Of a stretch of 64,000 bases of DNA, positions 1 through 11,700 are shown piece after piece. Both the position numbers and the translations under genes were made by a program. Position 1 is the first letter of the stretch, and each line of letters starts with the position of its first letter. The notes below the pieces were generated by a model, which worked only from the letters and a program-made list of their open reading frames with translations, was not told the origin of the DNA and did not search any database. Source of the stretch: Piezodorus guildinii (lineage: Eukaryota > Arthropoda > Insecta > Hemiptera > Pentatomidae); assembly GCA_023052935.1 (NCBI GenBank), contig CM041297.1:109793563-109857562 (forward strand), read 5' to 3'.

Positions 1-413
1 TTCTACTGTGTTCGTTTCTACTGTATGTTTGAGGACATCGTTGTCTATTACGGACGGAGGTCTTCCTCGGGGCAAGTTTTTTAAGTCGGTATCCCCAGCT
101 GAAAACTTAGCAAACCAACGGCGAATGGTCCGTTCATTAACACTCCCTTCCCCAAATGCCTTGCTGCTGAATGGCCGAGTTTAAACTTGTACAATAATAT
201 TACTCGAAAATCGCGTGTTTCCTTGTTCATATTTGGAGGTATACTAAAAAGTGGGTAATTGATTGGGAAGCTAATGTTTATAATACAAAGGTAGAGGATT
301 AGTAACTGTTTACTTTAAATATGTAAACATTCGGAAGAAAACAACAGAGACCTGCAAATCCTTTATGTATTTCAGAAACTATAAAAACAGACGTTTCATG
401 TGAAACAACCCAA
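1..413 (-). mobile_element. mariner element, 3' portion in window (transposase N-terminal part, decayed)
   Basis: This is nearly identical to the right half of the mariner at 28053-28958, including the shared right terminal inverted repeat that ends in CAACCCAA just before a TA dinucleotide at 414-415. The transposase would be read on the minus strand. Compared with the 28 kb copy, a short block near position 165 is deleted, within the N-terminal helix-turn-helix coding part. The left part of the element lies outside the window. The TA at 414-415 is followed directly by LINE reverse-transcriptase sequence, so this mariner inserted into a LINE copy. Confidence 0.9.
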
Positions 414-415
414 TA

Positions 416-1790
416 GATTTCCAAGTCTAACCCTAAATGATCACCCAATCACCTTCACTTCCACTGTCAAAAATCTGGGTATTGCCATTCACCAAACTCT
501 CTCGTGGAAACCCCATATTGCCCAAATCTCCCTAAGAACAATAAGTACCCTTAAATTTCTCCATCGCTCCCGCTATTTTCTTCCACTGTCCATCCGTAAG
601 CTCCTTGCATCCTCGCTATTTACTCCACTTTGACTATTCCTGCGTGGTATATGGTGTTCTCTCAACTGTGTTCGAGGACAGGCTTAAGCGAATTATGAAT
701 ATGTTTTTAAGATTTGTCCTCAGCACTGAAGAGATCTCATGTGACCTATTTATAGAGCAAATTAAAGTGGCTCCTTCTCTCCATCTTCAGACAATATTTC
801 TCAGGATCATAACTTCACCAAACCATCAACTCCCAGCTACCTCCCTATATCCACAGACTTCTGCAATTTAAATTGTCAGTCCACTTCCCCAAAACAAGAT
901 TACGCCATCCTGAGCTTTACATTCAACTGACATTCAACAAGCCTGATATTTCAAATCAAATATCAATTCAAAAAGAAAATTTATAATTAATTGTTCATAT
1001 TTAACTTACTTAATGGATCAATTATTATTAATCAGTCTCAAACATTAGTTTTGTTCGACACATCAATCTATCAGAAGTTATTTATTTTTTCTTAAGCTTT
1101 TTTACCATGTTTCTTTAAGGTACTCCGAGTTGAATTGGCTCTATCCCTCTTTCCGTCAGAAGTACCTCCTAGGTGTCTGTCTCTTCCGATTTTTCAACAC
1201 AAAAAAACCTCCTTATATTCTTGACATGCTTACCACTTGTTCCTCTGTCCATTCATACCTATAAACTTGTATATACCTTCTCACAGATCTGCTTCCTTCA
1301 AAAAATCCTTTATTATTCATGCTACCCTATTTTGTAATTCCTTGCCTATATCCATTCGTAAAGCCTTATCATTATCCACTTTCAAACACCAACTATTTCT
1401 CCATCTCCTAAAGTATCAATCTTTCCAACATATGTAATATTTAAATCTATAGATGATAACTATTCACTGTCACAAAATCTGTCTTTATTGTTAAAATGAA
1501 GTCTTAAACGACCAGACAATTATCATGTATTTTGTTACTTTTCTTGTTATTCTTAGGGGACTACTCGTCTCAGAATAAAATTACTTCCATTTCATTTTCA
1601 TTTATTTATTTTACTCTTTTGTTTTATTGTATATTTTAATCTATTTTTTTTTATTATATCATTGTGAATAAGAATTAATAATAATCCTTTGGTCTTTTGG
1701 CAATGTATATCTTAATTGTACATATCAATTGTTCTTAAAGGACTCTGTCCCAGAATAATTTTTTTTCTATTCTATTCTAAACAGTAATGC
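416..1790 (+). mobile_element. LINE (non-LTR retrotransposon) 3' part, degenerate reverse transcriptase
   Basis: The plus strand encodes broken reading frames with the typical C-terminal reverse-transcriptase region of Jockey/CR1-like LINEs. A VKNLGI..SWKPHI stretch (about 470-530) is followed after a frameshift by FDYSCVVYG (about 625-655). Near 1270-1420 comes a block of the kind IPSHRSASFKKSF....SLPISIRK. A copy of the same C-terminal block lies at 33770-34480. Two 3' ends with a CCCAGAATAA-like tail signature are present (about 1565 and 1745), so two truncated copies may be joined or nested. The frame is interrupted by stops and shifts, so it is not active. The mariner at 1-413 interrupts it at its 5' side. 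Confidence 0.8.
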
Positions 1791-1794
1791 TCAC

Positions 1795-2514
1795 CTTTTT
1801 TTTGATAAGTTGGAGACTTTGGAAAATGTGTTTCTTCTCCTTTGTCGCTCCACTGTCCAGAACGTCTACTGTTATTGCAAATTATCTACTTTTCATCACA
1901 AGTAACAATTCTGGACAGAAAAGGATCAATTTGATATTTGGTAAAAAAAAGTGAAGCACCAACTTCAGAATGCTGGGTTTTTTTTTGGTTTTTTTGCAGT
2001 CATTTAATGTGTGTGGAACTGAACTTTTAAGCTTTTTTACCTCTCGTTCGATTTAGTAAGTTTAAGTTTTCCAACAAGTTCTCGAACAGTTATTCTGCCC
2101 GTTTCTTCCACCAAAGCTAGCAGATCATCATCAAGAAATAAAGTCCTTCTAAGACCTTCTTTGTCTTGAAGTCTCCCTCCAGAAATTATTTAACCACTGT
2201 TGATCAGTGCATTAATTAATACTGCCCTCATACTAGATTTGATTAATGTTTCAGGCCATATAGCCTGCATCCTGGCCGAGTTTAAATTCTTAAAACAAAA
2301 TTATATAAAAATCATGCGTTGATATCTTAGTGAAGACTGAATTATTTCTAAGCAGCGAAATGATACCGAGATAAACAAACATTATCGTTTGGAAGAGTAT
2401 TAATAAGTGCTGAAATTCATACAAATGAATAATCTAGTAAACGTAAATAGTTTGTTATACAGAGGGATAGTTTAAAGAAAACTCAAAATCCTGAATTTTT
2501 TCTGGACAGTCCAA
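1795..2514 (-). mobile_element. mariner remnant (mori-like), transposase fragments
   Basis: Reading the minus strand gives scattered pieces of a mariner transposase: a helix-turn-helix part (LLALVEETGRITVRELVGKL, about 2050-2120) and, nearer 1880-1930, RIVTCDEK followed by a stop where the family has a tryptophan. This is the first catalytic aspartate region. The 2514 end looks like a mariner terminus (TTGGACTGTCCAGAAA on the minus strand) followed by TA at 2515-2516. The other terminus is not seen. Stops and frameshifts make it inactive. Confidence 0.7.
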
Positions 2515-2769
2515 TACTACCATTACAATTTTTCTCTGAAGGTCATTGAAGACAATGATTTCCAAAATGAACTTTTCAACAAAAAAAAAAAAGCAGAACA
2601 CCATACATTTATTAAAAAACTCTGAAACTACCAACTACCAACTACATCCCATAAGGTCGTGTTATTTTTTCTTTAAAGGTGGATTATTTGGTCAATAGAA
2701 AACATTAATGAAATATAACAATCTCCTGAATGATTATCTTAAATTTAATTAACAAATCCTCTTGCATTA

Positions 2770-3790
2770 CAATTTACATCGAGGCTTAGTAGAGTGTGTT
2801 TCCTCCTCTTGCCAATATGATAGCTTCCAACCTCCTTGGCATACTTTGTATCAGGCCAACGATGCGGTATTGTGGAATTTTCCATGATGACAGTTTTTAG
2901 TTCTTGGAGGCCTCAATCAATGTCTAACTGCCTGGCCCAGCTGGTCCAAGGTGTGCTTAATGGGGTTCAGGTCTGGGATTTGGGCGGGCCACTCGAGGGT
3001 CCAGATTCCAACTTCATCCGGGTAATTGCTTACAATATTTGTCCTATGAGGGCAGGAATTGTCATGTATTAATAAGAAATGGTCACAAATAAAAAGGAAA
3101 AAAGGGAGCACAATATCTTTTAAAACATTGGTTATGTAAATTTGTGCATGTAATGAAGCCCTGCCAAAGGCCACCAAGTCCGTGTGAGCACTGGAACAAA
3201 TGCCACCCTGCACCAAACTGTACCGTTTATGCAATGTTACACTGAGTTTGTCACGCCTTCTCCACACTCTTACTCGTCCATCTGAAGTGTAGAGAAAATC
3301 TGGACTCATCTGTGAAAAGTTCATCGCTCCATTCTCCATCTGCCCAGTGGCGATAATTTGATGCATATTTCAGACAAGCTGCCTGGTTCAGTGCAATCAA
3401 GAGAGGCACGGGGACTGCAACTCTGGAAGCAGGCTCACTTTGAGCAACCTCCTATGCACCATATCCACACTCAGTGTGTGTCACATTCCGTCCTTGGCAT
3501 AGCCTCAACCTCAAAGCAGTCTAGTGGTGATGTCTTAGCATAATAGTAATTTTTTCATCTGTGGTTCTTGACACTCTCGGCTGTCATACACTCTTCATAA
3601 ATTGGACAGTCTTTTCATGACCTCGGATAGTTAAGACAAATGTCTTGGAAATGCCCAAGGATCTTGCCATGTATCGCTGGCTTCTTCCATCCTCTGCTGA
3701 AGTGACAGTTTGAGCAGCTTTCAATGGATCCACAACCATGTTTTTTTTTTTATTAAAATCACTTTTGAGAAGTCAGGTAAAAAAAATGGA
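2770..3790 (-). mobile_element. Tc1-like DNA transposon, decayed transposase
   Basis: The minus strand encodes a Tc1-family transposase in several frames. Near 3690-3570 there is an N-terminal part with ARSLGISKTFV. Around 3290-3350 comes ADGEWSDELFTDESRFSL, with the first catalytic Asp in DESRF. Around 2930-3065 come HDNSCPHRTN and EWPAQIPDLNPIKH, the second catalytic Asp and the conserved DLNPI block. Frameshifts separate these parts, so the copy is dead. The extent is approximate because I could not fix the terminal repeats. It lies downstream of the last recognisable ORC4 exon on the same strand and may sit inside or just beyond that gene's 3' end. Confidence 0.82.
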
Positions 3791-4337
3791 GTAAGTGGCA
3801 TATAGGGAGTACGAACTGGCCGAGCAAAGACATTCGTGATACTGATTTATACTTCATCATAAAGCCTAGAGGCTCCTATCTCTAATCCTTCAGAGATAAT
3901 AATTAATAAAAACTTAACACATTATCATTTATATTTTCCAACCAAAACAACAGTCCAAGGGGTATATATTATATCCGGTTTTAGTATTTTTTAAGAAATG
4001 TATGGTGGTCCACTTGTCAAACATTTTTTTTAAAGGACTTCTGCATTTTTTAAATAAAATCAAATGATGGGTTTGAATAAAACTAAACAATTAGAATACA
4101 AACATGCCAAAATATCAATATCATAAAAAAATTTCTAATAGTACCTTTTGGAAATCATTATCTTAGGTAATGAAAAGGTTGATTAATACTCCCCTATAAA
4201 CAAATTTATTTTATGCAGATAAAAGAAAATTTCTGCTAAACTGATTCGTTTGCCAAAGAAAAAAAAGAATTGAGTAATCCTTTATATCATTCATCCAAAG
4301 ATTAAGAATCAACCATTATAATCTATATATTTATTAC

Positions 4338-5858
4338 CTTAATTCTTTCCAAAGCTTTAATTAATATTGGCCGATGGGTGATTTGAACAGAGGAATTTTG
4401 TTGTGCGAATTTCAAGTACCTCTTAATGATCATTTCAAAATTGAATGGTTCTCCTTCATATATTTCCACATGATGTGCCATTGACACTACCTATAAAATT
4501 TATAATAATATATAATATGCCAAAGGTAAAGCTTCATCACAAATTTGAAATATATAAATTTACCAAACATAGCTCCAATGCTGAAAGATCTTTTAAATAC
4601 TCAACTTTCTCATCAATGGAATACTTCTGAAAAACTTCATCAAAACTCGATGTAGACAGGAACGGATTAGATAAAGAGATACCACTTATAAGTGAAAACT
4701 ATAAAAGGAAAAAATAAATTATAATATATTTCTATGAAAAACTTATTTTTATTTATTTTATTTTTATTTTAAATTATTTTTAATTAAACAGTAATTACCA
4801 AAACATTTTTCAATGCTTTCAGGCTTGGTTCAATATCCAACTGCTTCCTGAAATATCCCATTATTTTTGAGGAATTCAGGAGAGTTTCAGTGTTTTGATT
4901 CCATTTATTAATATACTCCTGACTGACTTTACGAAGTGCTGGAATTTTTTTTTTATTTAATACTAAATAATAAAAAACAAGTGACATTCTTTCATTTAGA
5001 TCATAGTTTGGCATTAATAAGATTTGTCGATGTGAAAAACGGGAGCTAACTCTTTTTTCAAGTAACTCTGTGATGTCGTATCTAGTAGTTACTCCAATGA
5101 CACACATTGCAGCCTATGCAAATAAAATAAATTAACTTTATAAACAATAAAGTAATAGTTTTCAGCACCAATATCTCAACAACAAACCTGAGCTGATTTA
5201 GAGATATCAAACAAATTATAGAGCAATGTTTGATTCTTGTGATTACAAAACAGTTGAAATTCATCTAAAATGAAAATAATAGGAACAGTACTTTGTCGAT
5301 CACATGTCTTCAAGCTCTGTAACACGAACATCAAATTATCTGGAATGGATAAAAATACATTGCATATAGTTTATACCAGTAAATAAATGCAGTGATTTTC
5401 AGTAAGGTGAATAAGATATAACTTACCAGAAAATGATCCTGTTATCAGATCCCCATCTAGTTCTTTGACATTAATTGTTCAATAATAGCACGCAACGCAA
5501 GATTATCATCTGTCTGTATCAATCCATTCAACTTAACTACTAAGTATTCATTGCCCTTAGAATCGGACAATTCCTTAAAGACTGAATCTAAAAGCTTAAA
5601 TAACAAGCATTGAATAAGTGACTCAATGAATTGAAGGATCAACTAAAATTATAACACTGAACTCACTGAAGATTTCCCACAACCTCTGGGCCCTACAATT
5701 AGTGCTGAATCACTTTCACCATTTGTAATTGTTCTTTTTAAAAGACTTAACAAATCCACAAATGCTTCATAGTGTTTATTGAGAGGAGAACTGACAAGTT
5801 TCTCCTTTAAAAATCTTCTAATAGTTTTAACATCAAATTCTAAATTTTGGTCAGGCAT
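4338..5858 (-). CDS. Orc4: Origin recognition complex subunit 4 (ORC4), 3' end missing, one frameshift
   Basis: ORC4 is an AAA+ subunit of the nuclear complex that marks replication origins and loads the MCM helicase. Exons on the minus strand: 5858-5667, 5594-5427, 5339-5188, 5113-4799, 4698-4564, 4490-4338, all with GT..AG borders and matching phases. Seen in the protein: Walker A GPRGCGKS at residues 56-63, Walker B IIFILDEF in exon 3, then [15 protein letters not shown], a hallmark of ORC4. The start is the ATG at 5858; an upstream ATG hits a stop after two codons. About 372 codons are recovered against roughly 436 in human; the C-terminal winged-helix tail (one expected exon) was not found between 3800 and 4337. 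In exon 2 near 5471 one base is missing: the family sequence continues only after a +1 shift. This could be an assembly error or a broken gene. Confidence 0.92.
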
Positions 5859-6130
5859 TTTCAACACATTAGGATATGATATTTGAAAAAGAAAAAATCA
5901 AATTACAGTTAACATAATGAAAATCTCACTTCAATGATACTACACCACAAGTTCAAATTGTTTTGAGAGGGAACAATTTCAAAGAGGTTTCAGGTTTTCC
6001 GAGTTCACTTCATAGAATTTAACGTTTCATACATACATTTTCTACTTTTTTTATCTCATACTATAAAGAACGAAAAAAGACTTTTTTAATGTAAAATCTA
6101 TTTATTAATGCAATAATAAATCTGAGAAGT
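5859..6130. other. ORC4 upstream region, no recognised feature
   Basis: This is AT-rich sequence immediately 5' of the ORC4 start on the minus strand. It should contain the ORC4 promoter and 5' UTR, but I see no clear TATA box or initiator. Confidence 0.4.
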
Positions 6131-6164
6131 GTAGAAAAAGATGAATTTATTTTTTTTTAAGCTT

Positions 6165-6370
6165 TATTATGGGACTGGTGGTTGAGAGTGTTATGGTGTT
6201 AAAGTGCCACAATGGTAACCTATGAAACCTACTGAAGACCCACTAGTTCAAATCTGGTTTGGGCTAGTTGAAATTTATTTCGTGGAATGAATCTAGAACT
6301 ACCCTTCGTTTGTATGATTCTTTGTACCATGTGCTAATATGGTATTCTATGCTCTTTGCTTTTACCAGTA
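6165..6370 (+). mobile_element. Possible tRNA-derived SINE
   Basis: The segment begins with a tRNA-like head: an A-box-like TGGTTGAGAGTG stretch near 6178 and a B-box-like AGTTCAAATCTGG near 6245, spaced about as in other SINEs here. It does not match the better defined SINE families in the window, and no target-site duplication was found. It may be a fifth family or a diverged copy. Confidence 0.45.
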
Positions 6371-6559
6371 TAAATATCAATGCTTAGATAATTTCCAATA
6401 TTCAAGTTCATTCGTTAATTTTTAATTCTATACTGTCTCCAGTCAAGATTTTTTTTTTCTTTTGTATTGTAATGGTTATAACTTTGCTAAGACACAGGTA
6501 ACATCCCAAGAGTACGTAAGGAATGATCCTTCCTAATCCGAATCTCATCTCCTTGAATA

Positions 6560-6680
6560 AACTAGTTTCCACTCGCCTACAATAAACCCTGATGATGATC
6601 CACAATGGGAGTCGAAACGTTGGCAAAAAATAAATGGTTGAAACTACCTAATTGTTTCATTCATCAACCGCCACCTGGAC
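6560..6680 (+). repeat. Penelope-like terminal fragment with hammerhead-like core
   Basis: CTGATGA at 6589-6595 is followed by an 18-base segment able to fold into an imperfect stem, then GAAAC at 6614-6618 running into GTT. This order is the conserved core of hammerhead ribozymes, known from Penelope-like retroelement terminal repeats. No Penelope reverse transcriptase is seen nearby. A related motif occurs at 34676-34706. Confidence 0.4.
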
Positions 6681-7560
6681 TAATTCCTTCTAGTAATTCT
6701 CAACGGTCAACTAATTATATCCAATATACAACATAGTTTTATTACATTACTAATGATTTGAGAGAAGTAATGATGGAAAGTTTCAATCGTTTAGGAATCC
6801 TCAGAGTCACCTGCTAAATCGATACCAACCAGCTTTTTTGAGAAACGACCCAGTTCTAGTCCTAGAGGCAAATAGTCAGGACACCCAAAACTACTCTTCT
6901 GTTGATAGCCATTGTTGCTGAATACCTGAGACCACAAAGGGCACTCCCGATATGACGAATTCCTTTAAATATCAAATGACCTCACATTAAACAATCACCT
7001 AAGGTAGGTAACAATCATCTTTGTATATACTAAGGTAGGTGATAAACTCAATTGGACATAATCTTTATCCAACTAAACCCGTTGTAATGGGCTAGCTAAT
7101 TACAGTAGTACTTGACAAGAAAATCTGCCATCCTCAGCTTCTTTCTCTCTCGCCAAAACAGTTTACCGTTCACCTTCCCCCTTCAATCCTACTTAATTAT
7201 ACAAGCGTAAAATTCCTTATCGGGTTCTTATTTTTTAGTAAATAATTTTTCTTTTACGTATGATCATGAATTTACAAAGGATTGTTCGTAAAACACCAGC
7301 TTAACATAGTGAATATCTTTGTTTATTTTGTTTTTTGAGTCCAAATGGTTTTAAAATTTTGCCGAGATTAAATCACTAATAAATTGAGCCATCAAACTTA
7401 AAAATCAGTTGAGCCATTTGCAAACAACAAAAATCCTTACACTTTCTAGCAGGCATGTAAAACCCATTTACGCATTTTCAATATCTTAAACACAAATGGT
7501 TTTTAAACATTCAGGAGATCCTATTGAAAAATTGGAGTCACCAAACTTAAATATTGTCTC
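6680..7560. other. Unassigned intergenic sequence
   Basis: No open frame or conserved motif was recognised. A short duplicated CTAAGGTAGGT element occurs near 7000 and 7030. The stretch may be repeat-derived. Confidence 0.3.
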
Positions 7561-8240
7561 AGCCGTACCGCATATCAACAATCCGACAGCCTATGCACAT
7601 TACCCTCCTTACATTTATTAATAATGAGTTTAAAATTGTATTCTTAAAATTGTAAAACGTCGATGGGAGGATTGCGTTAAGGCTGATCTCGGGGCTTGGG
7701 CTTGAACGGTGAACATTGGACGAGTCTGTGCAGGCGGAGTTTGGTGGTATCGGCATCGAATCTACGGGTTCGGTAAGCCTATTATTATTATTATTAAAAT
7801 TGTAACTTACCGACGAGATAATTTTATTGAGGTTAACACAACTGGAACAGTATTCCAATCGATCCAGTACTTCCTTATAGAAGAGAAGAAGCTAAGAAGA
7901 CGAAGATGACAGTCCACAACCCTGCCCACATGTTCCGGCTCCTCATTATAACAGATGTTAGATCCTTCAGTGGAAATATGATGCCTGAGAAATTTGGAAG
8001 TAAAGATGAAAACAAAACTGATCCGCAACACCTTTGGTAGGTCAAATCTCCAACTGTATATGGTAGAAAGCATTACAAAGTTCTACAAGCTATGACGGAC
8101 ACCCATTTACCCGGACCCGGAAAGAATCGCGAGAATACTTATGGGGACAAGACTTCGCAGGAAGCTGTACGGAGTGCATCCAGAGAGCAAAGGTCCTCGC
8201 AGCGAGACTGAGACGGGTTGAGAACTGATTCAGATGCGGA
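7560..8240 (-). mobile_element. LINE fragment, antisense, C-terminal zinc-knuckle region
   Basis: The minus strand between about 8073 and 7807 reads SKFLRHHISTEGSNICYNE followed by EPEHVGRVVDC. This resembles the C-terminal cysteine/histidine block (C..C.EE.ET..H.L..C) found after the reverse transcriptase in I/R1/Jockey-type LINEs. The frame is degraded. Edges are approximate; the 8090-8240 part is higher in GC and may belong to the same element. Confidence 0.55.
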
Positions 8241-8242
8241 GC

Positions 8243-8300
8243 GTTTTATTTATTTAACGCCACTTTATGCTACTATGGCTAATCGGAACGGATGCGGAGC
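8243..8300 (-). mobile_element. SINE family S3 fragment (tail end)
   Basis: TTTATTTATTTAACG followed by CACTTTATGCTACTATGGCTAATCGGA matches the 3' tail part of the S3 SINEs at 20122, 21405, 32516 and 61408. Only about 55 bases are present. Confidence 0.7.
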
Positions 8301-9540
8301 GTTATAAAAAAATCGGAATATGATGATATTTAATAATTCCACCTATCACGCTAACTATTGTATTATTTTATACACCACCACCACTACAAACTATTTAGTG
8401 CGCATGATTCATGTGTTTTTTTTTTTTTTTAATTAAAGAAAATGGCCATTTATTAGACTAATCTTCTTTCTCCTACCGATGTTCTAGACCTTCACAAAAT
8501 TAATAGTTAATATTTTTATAACAAATACAAATATTTACCCAATTTTTAAAAATTCTTATGATTGTAAAAAGAAAAATGGGTATATCTCCAAGACGAAGTT
8601 AGTTTGACATGGATAAAACATTGACAATTTAAATTTAACACTACACAGTGGAAACAAAATTAATAAATGCAGCTCGCAATGATGTTTCTAAACTAAAACA
8701 TTCAACCTTTGTTTTTACTGAACGAATAAAGAGGAGATTTGTTATAGTCTTATTGGGAATCTAATTAACTGTTATTTAATTATAGTAAAATATAAGTTAT
8801 ATTTTGAATAAAAATATTTATTGTTTCACCAATAGGTACCAATGTAGAAATGTGCTATTTAAATTCAGACACTTCAGAATCACTCATTTGTTTGATCAAT
8901 AATTAAAATGTTTACATCCGGTTTCTTTCATCCACTTAGTTTCTTCGAATGATATTAATAATCAAGTATTTTTGTTTTGTATTTTAATACAAATGTTAAA
9001 AACTTTGTTCAATTATCAGTTTGCTGAACCTCCTTGGACAAACTATAAACAACCTGAGGTGTTTATATTCGTTAACTTGCTTATCTTATTAGTAGAAGTT
9101 GAATTAGATTATTTTTCTGTACCAAACTATAATCTATTTTTGTAAAAAGAGGAATGGTATGTGCTTATAATGGTACTTATTGCACAAATAGTCAGTCAAA
9201 ATAAATCTTATTCAAAAATTATTATTACTCATTTCTAAGTCTGAACATTACATACCTTTATTATTTACCTCCATTATTATTGAATCCATTTAATTGGTAT
9301 ATTATTTATTAATCAGACCATAAACTTATTTTGAAGTTATAAGATCCCTTTGTAGAGTTAGTACAATTATCTTTGTAATTGGGTTCATAATAAGCTGAAT
9401 TGTGAACTGTTAGGAAAAAATATGGAGGTTCCTTTTTATATGAGTATAACATCTATATAGATGCATTAATAATTCTTCAATGTTGTATATAGAATTAATT
9501 AAGTTACAGTTAATCACAGCAACTTCTTATATTTGTGTTC
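8300..9540. other. Region upstream of the CK2 gene
   Basis: This AT-rich sequence carries no recognised coding or repeat feature. It probably holds the promoter, a 5' UTR exon and an intron of the casein kinase II gene. A good splice acceptor (TTTGTGTTCCAG) ends at 9543, 63 bases before the start codon. Confidence 0.4.
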
Positions 9541-9606
9541 CAGGATGTTTTAATAATCGCTTGGTAATTTGAAAAGAAATTTAATGAAAAAATCAGGATT
9601 TCATCA

Positions 9607-10662
9607 ATGGAAGCACTTCCAAGTCGAGCTAGAGTATATGCTGATGCTAATTCAACTAAAGCCAGTGACTACTGGGATTATGAATCATATACAATAAATT
9701 GGGGTCAACAAGATGACTTCCAGTTAACGAGAAAGTTGGGCCGTGGAAAGTATAGTGAGGTGTTTGAGGCCATAAATGTTAGAAACAATGACAAGTGTGT
9801 TGTCAAAATATTGAAACCTGTTAAAAAAAAGAAAATCAGGAGAGAAATAAAAATATTGGAAAATTTAAGAGGGGGCAAAAACATTATTACATTACAGGCT
9901 GTAGTTAAAGATCCCTCATCGCGTACTCCTGCATTAATATTTGAATATGTTAATAATTCTGATTTTAAAGAACTGTACCAAACTTTGTCAGATTATGACA
10001 TAAGGTATTATATTTATGAGCTCCTTAAAGCTTTAGATTTTTGTCATAGCATGGGAATAATGCATCGCGATATTAAACCTCACAATGTTATGATAGATCA
10101 TGAGAAAAGGAAGCTAAGATTGATTGATTGGGGTTTAGCAGAATTTTATCATCCAAATAAAGAATATAATGTTAGAGTGGCATCAAGATATTTCAAAGGC
10201 CCTGAGCTTCTTGTTGATTACCAAATGTATGATTATTCTCTTGATTTATGGTCACTAGGATGCATGCTTGCCAGCATGATTTTCAAAAGAGAGCCCTTTT
10301 TCCATGGTTGTGATAATTATGATCAATTGGTTCGTATAGCCAAGGTACTTGGTACTGAAGAATTATATGAATATCTTGAAAAATACCACATTGAACTTGA
10401 CCCTAGATTTTCGAGCATATTAGGAAGACATTCTAAGAAAAGGTGGGAAAGATTTGTGCATTCTGAGAATCAGCATTTAGTCTCACCAGAAGCCTTAGAT
10501 TTTCTTGATAAGCTTCTTCGCTATGATCATTACGAACGTTTGACTGCAAGAGAATCTATGGATCATCCGTATTTCTACCCAGTTACAAAAAATGAATCAT
10601 TTATTAACAAAGTACCATCTCCTATTTTGAATGCCAATTGTATTGGTGTAGCTATTGTATAA
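9607..10662 (+). CDS. CkIIalpha: Casein kinase II catalytic subunit alpha
   Basis: This is a constitutively active Ser/Thr kinase that phosphorylates acidic sites in many nuclear and cytoplasmic proteins, usually as an alpha2beta2 tetramer. The 351-aa frame is intact. Visible: ATP-binding loop GRGKYSEV at 45-52, catalytic Lys67 in [12 protein letters not shown] (the basic cluster that recognises acidic substrates), HRDIKPHN with catalytic Asp155, DWG at 174-176 (DWG instead of DFG, diagnostic of CK2), and [13 protein letters not shown] in the activation segment. The N-terminal segment [10 protein letters not shown] matches the family and supports the start. The C-terminal tail after the kinase core is short and ends in GVAIV. 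The whole coding region is in one exon. A likely acceptor at 9543 suggests an intron in the 5' UTR, which argues against a recent retrocopy. Confidence 0.97.
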   Translation: MEALPSRARVYADANSTKASDYWDYESYTINWGQQDDFQLTRKLGRGKYSEVFEAINVRNNDKCVVKILKPVKKKKIRREIKILENLRGGKNIITLQAVVKDPSSRTPALIFEYVNNSDFKELYQTLSDYDIRYYIYELLKALDFCHSMGIMHRDIKPHNVMIDHEKRKLRLIDWGLAEFYHPNKEYNVRVASRYFKGPELLVDYQMYDYSLDLWSLGCMLASMIFKREPFFHGCDNYDQLVRIAKVLGTEELYEYLEKYHIELDPRFSSILGRHSKKRWERFVHSENQHLVSPEALDFLDKLLRYDHYERLTARESMDHPYFYPVTKNESFINKVPSPILNANCIGVAIV

Positions 10663-11320
10663 GATATTAAAACATATGTTAATTAAACATGAAAATTAAT
10701 CAAATTTAAGTAATTAAGATGATACTAGTTGATAAAACTGCCATGTGTATTAGAAAGCTGATTTTATGATGGAAGCTATTTGTAGGTGATAAATGTTGTT
10801 TGAATTTATATTTTAAATTTGGTATTTGTCTTGGTACCATATGCAGGATTATGGAAAACTATTCCATCTTGCTTATATTACAAAAAGTTGAGAGGTGTTG
10901 TGATTTATCAGCATTTATACTTAAAAATAATGAGTCTCAAAGTATATGTACTACCTAAATTCTAAATGTGCTTGTTTATGCACTTCATTGCTCTACTATA
11001 CTTTTTAAATATCATGTTTAGATGAATCGAATTACAGACCGGAGACTGTGTCATTCTACAGTTTGAGTCATTATTTGACTCCTTCACAAAATTTTTGAGC
11101 TAAGTAAAGAGTTTCATTGTTAATAATTTTGCTTATTTGATATGTATTCTTATAGTTCCCATTTAAATATTTTAGTCATTCATTTTTTCTGCAATATGAA
11201 CACTGGTGATTGTTTTATTACTTATTTGATTTTCCTATAAAAATTCTCTTTGATTTCCCAAAGCAATTAATTGTTTCTACAATTAATAGATATACTTGGA
11301 TTATTAACAGTAAATTATGT
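10663..11320. other. 3' region of the CK2 gene
   Basis: This is non-coding AT-rich sequence after the CK2 stop, probably 3' UTR. There is no poly-A tract or flanking duplication of the kind left by retroposition. Confidence 0.4.
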
Positions 11321-11329
11321 TCTTCTTCC

Positions 11330-11700
11330 TCTAACCTCTACCCTTAATCAAGAAGTGATAGAATAATTCCTTCTAGCAAATGTGTCCCTTGGCCATCTCA
11401 TCTCTGGGATAGGGAATCCTCTTGCTGTTGCCAGTTTTTCAATCCTTTCTTGGCACATAAGCATGCATTTTCTATGATAATGTCCAGCTTCCTAGTCCTC
11501 TGCGTCCTTTGTATCATTCATCCTGCAGACCTGCCCAAACCATTGTGGTTTTCCAGGATAGCCTCTCCAATTGTGATGACAGTCCCTCTTGGCCATTGTT
11601 CCTCTGATCTATTTCATTTTCTTTGCTATGGTCCAGTTTTGGAGCCTGTCCTACTTTCAGTGCAAGCAGGTTCACAACTCTAATTTACTTCTGCAGCTTT
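11330..11700 (-). mobile_element. LINE fragment, antisense, near the reverse-transcriptase C-terminus
   Basis: On the minus strand the stretch at about 11500-11560 reads WFGQVCRMNDTKDAED before a stop. This is the WFGHV.RM block common near the 3' end of many LINE ORF2 proteins. Other frames are closed. Edges are approximate. Confidence 0.55.

Noticed and set aside
9607..10662. CK2 gene as a processed pseudogene
   Set aside because: The frame and all catalytic residues are intact, there is no poly-A tract or duplication, and a 5' UTR splice acceptor is present.
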